Source: an uncultured bacterium (GTDB taxonomy: Bacteria > Verrucomicrobiota > Lentisphaeria > Victivallales > UBA1829). Taken from it: DNA of 64,000 nt. The stretch is from the NCBI GenBank assembly GCA_902778895.1, contig CACYZF010000007.1:114282-178281 (forward strand). Reading direction: 5' to 3'. Positions 59,859 to 64,000 of this stretch are shown one piece after another. The stretch's first letter is position 1, and every line of letters begins with the position of its first letter. The notes below the pieces were generated by a model, which saw nothing but the letters and a program-made list of their open reading frames with translations, ran no database searches and had not been told where the DNA came from. A program made the translations under genes and the position numbers.

Positions 59859-60647
59859 ATGAATGATTTTCCGTGTACGATCCTCCGGTGCGGCGTCCTG
59901 CATGGGGCGTACCACCGGATCGTGTTCCATGCGCCGCACGTGGCCGCCGAAGCGAAGCCGGGGCAGTTCGTGCATGTCCGCATCGGCGAGGCGCTCGACC
60001 ATATCCTGCGGCGTCCGTTCAGCATCTGCGACGCGGACGCGGCGTCGGGCGAGCTGACGCTGGTGTTCAAGGTGGTCGGAGCGGGGACGGAGCGTCTGGC
60101 GCAGATGAAGCCGGGCGATTCCTGCCGCATCCTCGGCCCGCTCGGCACGAGCTACACCGTGCCCGACGAAAAGACGTTTCCAGTGATCGCGGCTGGCGGC
60201 TACGGTTCCGCCTCGACGCTGTTTCTGGCGAAGAAATCGCCGCGCCCCGGCATCCTGTTCCTTGGCGCGCGCACGGAGTCCGATTTCATCCTGATCGACG
60301 AATACAAAGTGCTCGGCTGGCGCGTGGAGACCGCCACGAACGACGGTTCGATCGGGTTCAAGGGATTCGTGACGGAGCTGATGGAGGCAAAAAAAGACGA
60401 ATTTCCGGCGGACACGATGGTGTACGGCTGCGGCCCCGCGCCGATGCTGTACGCGCTCGCGAAAACAACCGCGAAGCTCGGCCTGAAGTGCGAGGTCAGC
60501 ATGGACCAGCGCATGGGCTGCGGCGTGGGGGCGTGTTTCGCCTGCGTCATCAAGGTCGTGGACAAGAGTTCACCGGACGGCTGGCGGTATTCGCGCAGCT
60601 GCAAGGAAGGCGTGGTCTATCCCGCAACGGAGGTGTACTGTGGCTGA
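59859..60647 (+). CDS. pyrK: Dihydroorotate dehydrogenase electron-transfer subunit
   Basis: 262 residues, ferredoxin-reductase-like. It passes electrons from dihydroorotate (via PyrD) to NAD using FAD and a 2Fe-2S cluster. FAD-binding RRPFSICD (~51-58), the nucleotide loop AAGGYGSAS, and the cluster cysteines in CGVGACFACVIKV and RSCKEG are present. The stop overlaps the pyrD start by eight bases. It is the first gene of the pair from the promoter at 59746-59774. Confidence 0.94.
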   Translation: MNDFPCTILRCGVLHGAYHRIVFHAPHVAAEAKPGQFVHVRIGEALDHILRRPFSICDADAASGELTLVFKVVGAGTERLAQMKPGDSCRILGPLGTSYTVPDEKTFPVIAAGGYGSASTLFLAKKSPRPGILFLGARTESDFILIDEYKVLGWRVETATNDGSIGFKGFVTELMEAKKDEFPADTMVYGCGPAPMLYALAKTTAKLGLKCEVSMDQRMGCGVGACFACVIKVVDKSSPDGWRYSRSCKEGVVYPATEVYCG

Positions 60648-61563
60648 TCTGAACGTAAAACTCGGTCCTCTCTCTCTGAAGAACCCGGTCATGACCGCGT
60701 CCGGCACGTTCGGGTACGGCGAGGAATACGAGGACTTTTTCCCGGTCGAGAAGCTCGGCGCGGTGGTCGTGAAGGGCATCGCTCCGTGGCCGTCGCACGG
60801 CAATCCGACGCCGCGTGTGGCGGAGGTGACCGGCGGCATGCTGAACGCCATCGGCCTTCAGGGGCCCGGCATCGACGCGTTTCTGAGCGGGGACCACTAT
60901 CTGCCGCGCCTGAAGAAGACGAAGGCGGCCGTGATCGTGAACATCTGGGGCAAGAAGCCGGAAGATTACGCGTATGTGGCGGAACGCCTCGAAGCCGAAC
61001 GCGACGCCGTCGCCGCGCTCGAGATCAACGTATCGTGCCCCAACGTGAAGGAGGGCGGACTTTCGTTCGGCACTGATCCGAAGGCGCTCGCCGGAGTCGT
61101 CGCCGCAGTCCGCAAGGCCACGACCATCCCGCTGATCACCAAGCTCAGCCCGAACGTGTCGCGCATCGCCGACTTCGCGCTCGCCGCGCAGGACGCCGGC
61201 AGCGACATCCTGAGCCTCATCAACACCATCCCGGCGATGGTGATCGACGTGGAAACGCGCCGCCCGAAGATCGCGAACGTGACCGGCGGCATGAGCGGTC
61301 CTGCGGTCAAGCCGGTCGCGATCAAGCTCGTCTACGAGGCGTCGAAAGCCGTCTCCATCCCGATCATCGGCATGGGTGGCATTATGAACGGCCTGGACGC
61401 GGTCGAGTTCCTGCTCGCCGGAGCGTCCGCCGTGGCGGTCGGCACGGCCATCTTTGCCGATCCGCGCGCTCCGCTCCGGGTGATCGAAGAACTGGAAGCC
61501 TATCTGGATTCGCACGGGATCGCGTCCGTATCGGATCTGGTCGGGCAGGTCCGGCTGGACTGA
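60640..61563 (+). CDS. pyrD: Dihydroorotate dehydrogenase, class 1B catalytic subunit
   Basis: 307 residues. It oxidises dihydroorotate to orotate in pyrimidine synthesis with FMN and works with PyrK. The active-site cysteine lies in EINVSCPNVKEGG (~127-139). NPVMTASGTFGYG and GGIMNGLDAVEFLLAGASAV are class 1B blocks. The start is GTG at 60640 with GGAGG upstream, inside pyrK. The stop is 21 bp before the next gene. Confidence 0.96.
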   Translation: MADLNVKLGPLSLKNPVMTASGTFGYGEEYEDFFPVEKLGAVVVKGIAPWPSHGNPTPRVAEVTGGMLNAIGLQGPGIDAFLSGDHYLPRLKKTKAAVIVNIWGKKPEDYAYVAERLEAERDAVAALEINVSCPNVKEGGLSFGTDPKALAGVVAAVRKATTIPLITKLSPNVSRIADFALAAQDAGSDILSLINTIPAMVIDVETRRPKIANVTGGMSGPAVKPVAIKLVYEASKAVSIPIIGMGGIMNGLDAVEFLLAGASAVAVGTAIFADPRAPLRVIEELEAYLDSHGIASVSDLVGQVRLD

Positions 61564-61584
61564 ACGGAAAGGAGCCTGGACAGC

Positions 61585-62388
61585 ATGGAATACATCACGC
61601 AGATACAGGAGATCGCGCGGCTCGCGGGAGCCGAGGCAATGAAGTATTTCAACCACATCAAGGAGAACGCCGTTTCCTGCAAAGGCACGCCGAAGGACAT
61701 TGTGTCCACCGCCGACAAGGCCGTCGAAATGCTGATCGCCTCGGAGATCCAGAAACGTTTCCCCGGGCACGGCATGTACGGCGAGGAATACGGCCGCCGC
61801 GAACGGGAATCGCCGTTCTGCTGGGTGGTCGACCCGATCGACGGCACGCAGTCGTTCGTGCACGGGCATCCGTTCTTCTGCATCTCGATCGCGCTGAAGG
61901 AAAACGGCACGGCGATCGCGGGCTGCGTTTTCGCCCCGCGCCTCAACATGATGTTTTCCGCCGAACGCGGCAAAGGGGCGTTCGAGGACGGACGCCCGAT
62001 CCACGTGTCAGGGTGCGGCAAACTCTCCTCGGCGGTCGTCGCGACCGGATTCGCCTGTCTGCGCGCCGGGCTGAAGAAGAACAATATGCCGATCATCGAC
62101 CGCGTGTTTCCCGTCGCCCAGGACATCAAACGCTGCGGTTCGGCCGCGCTCGACTTGTGCTTCGTGGCGGCGGGCCGCGTGGACGTATACTGGGAGATCG
62201 CGCTGAAGGAATACGACGTGGCGGCGGGCGCGCTGATCGCGTCCGAAGCCGGAGCGGCCGTGCTCGATATGAACGGCGGCACGAATTATCCGTCGGAGGG
62301 CATCCTCTGCACGAACGCGCCGCTCGTGCCCGTTATGCTGGAGCATTTTCACGAGGCGATCGGACATGTCGACCCGACCCCGGCCTGA
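61585..62388 (+). CDS. Inositol monophosphatase-family phosphatase
   Basis: 267 residues, magnesium- and lithium-type phosphatase fold. Motif A is WVVDPIDGTQSFVHG (~78-92) with the metal-binding DPIDGT; motif B is EYDVAAGALIASEAG (~211-225), with Tyr where Trp is usual. The metal-site Glu is in GEEYG. Possible substrates: inositol phosphate, a sugar phosphate or a 3'-phosphonucleotide. It is cotranscribed with pyrD. Confidence 0.92.
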   Translation: MEYITQIQEIARLAGAEAMKYFNHIKENAVSCKGTPKDIVSTADKAVEMLIASEIQKRFPGHGMYGEEYGRRERESPFCWVVDPIDGTQSFVHGHPFFCISIALKENGTAIAGCVFAPRLNMMFSAERGKGAFEDGRPIHVSGCGKLSSAVVATGFACLRAGLKKNNMPIIDRVFPVAQDIKRCGSAALDLCFVAAGRVDVYWEIALKEYDVAAGALIASEAGAAVLDMNGGTNYPSEGILCTNAPLVPVMLEHFHEAIGHVDPTPA

Positions 62389-62415
62389 ACTTTTTTTTGA
62401 AGCGGAGAACAGACT

Positions 62416-63690
62416 ATGACAGACGAAGAACAAGCCGCCCTGAACGCGGAGAAGCAGGCGGAAACCACTGTGACGGAAACCGGTGCCGCGGAAACGGACG
62501 CCAACAATTTCGGCGAGGATTCGGCGGACAACTTCGGCGGAGAGGCGGAAGCCGCATCCGGATTCGAGGATAATTTCGGGCTGGGCGACCAGCAGCTTTC
62601 CGCCGGAACGATCCCGTCGCCGCCGCCCGTGCCGAAGAAGGAACCCGTGACGCCCGTGACGCCGCGCAGCCATGCGGCGGAATCCCTTTCCGGCGTTGCT
62701 TCCGACCCGGTCGCGACGAACGCCGGGGCGGGGCAGGGAAAGCCGGAACAGAAGAAGACGCGCGAAGAAGAACTTTTCGAACGCTTCCAGCTGATGCGCG
62801 TGCCGGGGAAATTCTGCGTGTACGCCATGTGGTTCCGCGGATACCTGTTCCAGCACCCCGACGCGCTGAAGAAGCTGGAGCCGATGCTCTGCGACGATGC
62901 AAGCGTGCAGACCGTGCGCCTGGGCATAAATCGTCTCGGGGCGTTTCCCTCGCCCGAATTCCGGAACGTTTCGTTCTATTACCCGATGGGGATGACGACC
63001 GAGGCCGAACGAAAGGACTGGCAGGAGCATTTGAAACGGTTCCCCGAGTACGCGAAGCTCATGAACGGCAATTATCCGTACTTCGACCCGCCGCAGTTCT
63101 ACTACCGGCACGGCGCGGTCTTCCTCGACAAGGCCGTGACGGACCGTCTGGAGGGCGGCATCTTCTACCAGTGCGGGGCGTTCTGCGGCGCATCCGCGAT
63201 CGTGATGAACCAGTACAAACCCGCGAAGATGTACGCGTTCGAACCGGCCGAGGCCAACAAGGTGTTCCTGCAGCGGAATGTGGCGCGCGCGGGCCTGAAA
63301 AACCTGGAAATGTACAATCTGTGCATCGGCGACAAGATGGGCAAGGTGACCCTGCAGGACCACGACCGCGAAGGAAACCCGTGCAAGACGGAAGCGCCCG
63401 CGGCGACCCTGGATATCTTCGAACAGAAAAAGTCCGTGACCGGACGCGTGGCATGGATCCAGGCCGACGTGAACGGCATGGGCCTGCGCGTGGTCCGCGG
63501 CGCGGAGAAGATGATCAAGCGCGACAAGCCGCTCATCACGGTGGCAATCTACCACAATCCGGAGGAGTTCTTCGAAATCGTCCCGCTGCTGCACGAATGG
63601 GGGCCGGAATACAAGTTCATGGTGCGCCGTTGCCAGTGCAACCCCAGGATCACCTACAGCAAGATCACGCTGATCGCGTACGTCCCCTAG
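62416..63690 (+). CDS. Divergent FkbM-type methyltransferase-fold protein
   Basis: 424 residues. Residues 1-120 are low-complexity (Ala/Glu/Asn/Pro) and probably disordered. Residues ~230-410 have the FkbM methyltransferase outline: FYQCGAFCGASAIVMNQY in place of the SAM loop, MYAFEPAEANKVFLQRN, then DVNGMGLRVVRGAEKMI where active members have DVEGaE. The SAM loop and the acidic E are altered, so catalysis is doubtful. A role in glycan or LPS modification is possible. The stop TAG is directly followed by a hairpin repeat. Confidence 0.78.
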   Translation: MTDEEQAALNAEKQAETTVTETGAAETDANNFGEDSADNFGGEAEAASGFEDNFGLGDQQLSAGTIPSPPPVPKKEPVTPVTPRSHAAESLSGVASDPVATNAGAGQGKPEQKKTREEELFERFQLMRVPGKFCVYAMWFRGYLFQHPDALKKLEPMLCDDASVQTVRLGINRLGAFPSPEFRNVSFYYPMGMTTEAERKDWQEHLKRFPEYAKLMNGNYPYFDPPQFYYRHGAVFLDKAVTDRLEGGIFYQCGAFCGASAIVMNQYKPAKMYAFEPAEANKVFLQRNVARAGLKNLEMYNLCIGDKMGKVTLQDHDREGNPCKTEAPAATLDIFEQKKSVTGRVAWIQADVNGMGLRVVRGAEKMIKRDKPLITVAIYHNPEEFFEIVPLLHEWGPEYKFMVRRCQCNPRITYSKITLIAYVP

Positions 63691-63776
63691 GAGGCGGTGC
63701 CTCCAATTGGGTTGTGCCCGGCTCCGCTCGGGAGGCGGTGCCTCCACCTGGGGTGTGTTCGGCTCCGCTCGGGCAC
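63691..63776. repeat. Two modular hairpin repeats after the FkbM-type gene
   Basis: Two units, each a ggaggcggtgcctcc palindrome, a short spacer and a hairpin with ggctccgct in the loop; the second closes with gggcac. It starts at the first base after the TAG. Confidence 0.8.
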
Positions 63777-63799
63777 GGGGAGACAAGCGGAAAGCTTAT

Positions 63800-63838
63800 G
63801 AAAGAGAAGCCCTCGCAGTCATTTCTGATTGCGAGGGC
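63800..63838 (-). terminator. Terminator of the second AIDA/FG-GAP gene
   Basis: On the minus strand a 9-bp perfect stem (63838-63830 with 63817-63809), extendable to 13 bp with a G-T pair, followed by ttctcttt. Nearly identical to 55949-55987. Confidence 0.75.
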
Positions 63839-63880
63839 ACACTGCGTGTGTTGATACAGTGCCCGGCTGCGCTCGGGCAC
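63839..63880. repeat. Modular hairpin repeat before the second AIDA/FG-GAP stop
   Basis: A cacac-tgc-gtgtg mini-palindrome and a hairpin with arms gtgcccg/cgggcac, ending 14 bases beyond the stop of the minus-strand gene. Confidence 0.7.
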
Positions 63881-63894
63881 AAAGTTATGCCTGC

Positions 63895-64000
63895 TTACGC
63901 GATGACGGTCCAGTTCATGTCGACGCCGTAGCCGAGCACGTTCCACTGTTCCATGTTGCCGCAGGTGTAGTAGCCGAGCATGCCGGTCGAAATCTGGCGG
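63895..64000 (-). CDS. C-terminus of a second AIDA/FG-GAP giant (5' beyond window)
   Basis: Minus strand, 34 residues and a TAA. The visible end (STGMLGYYTCGNMEQWNVLG, then YGVDMNWTVIA) differs from the protein at 56050-59547 at only five positions. The 3' flank (terminator and hairpin repeats) is also duplicated. It is therefore a close paralogue whose body lies to the right of the window. Confidence 0.88.
   Translation of the reverse strand, partial: RQISTGMLGYYTCGNMEQWNVLGYGVDMNWTVIA

Overview
The window looks like a chromosomal segment of a Gram-negative anaerobe, most plausibly a Lentisphaerota (Victivallis-like) bacterium. I infer this from several things together: a full Kdo/LPS-export gene set, an Rnf complex, secreted glycoside hydrolases of families 43, 31 and 35, and giant AIDA-type repeat proteins ending in FG-GAP-like repeats. 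Coding sequence is GC-rich and the short intergenic gaps are AT-rich. The taxonomic call is inference; there is no rRNA here. I see no transposase, integrase, phage gene or CRISPR array.

Layout. 1-4.8 kb: end of an acyl-CoA ligase, a HigBA toxin-antitoxin pair bracketed by 116-bp direct repeats, a lipoprotein and a two-domain GH43-like enzyme. 4.9-8.7 kb: purB, an M32 carboxypeptidase and a CPBP membrane protease in a tightly coupled operon. 8.8-13.7 kb: an ECF sigma factor overlapping a 1467-residue membrane-anchored VIT/vWA/TPR/DUF2135/LysM protein. 13.9-26.3 kb: GH31 enzyme, rpmF-plsX with three coupled unknown genes, a coiled-coil protein with two tiny genes and aroE, a stand-alone Lrp-type sensor domain, rsmD, and a GH35 enzyme. 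26.5-34.4 kb (minus strand): ppiB, rnfABCDGE, dinG. 34.6-38.3 kb: flotillin-like protein, rnc, iron alcohol dehydrogenase. 38.3-48.4 kb (minus strand): an unknown membrane protein, then a long run DUF1015-kdsB-kdsA-kdsC-(LptC/LptA fusion)-lptA-lptB-VOC-unknown. 48.6-55.4 kb: unknown anchored protein, tRNA-Leu, pta, a 23-residue NGN-repeat protein, a DUF3237-like Met/Gly-rich protein, a small lipoprotein, an AraC regulator and an RRM protein. 55.8-64 kb: an 1165-residue AIDA/FG-GAP protein, pyrK-pyrD, an inositol-monophosphatase-family protein, a divergent FkbM-type protein, and the tail of a second AIDA/FG-GAP paralogue.

Together the genes suggest a polysaccharide-degrading fermenter: secreted glycosidases release sugars, Pta fits acetate/ATP metabolism, Rnf couples ferredoxin oxidation to an ion gradient, and the Kdo/Lpt cluster builds the outer membrane. 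Promoters recur with the form TTGnnn, 16-17 bp, TATATT. A family of modular hairpin repeats sits at the 3' ends of many genes and in some cases supplies the last codons. The most unusual items are the fused LptC/tandem-LptA gene, the NGN 23-mer repeat protein, the sigma factor/giant vWA pair, and the 3'-end hairpin repeat family.
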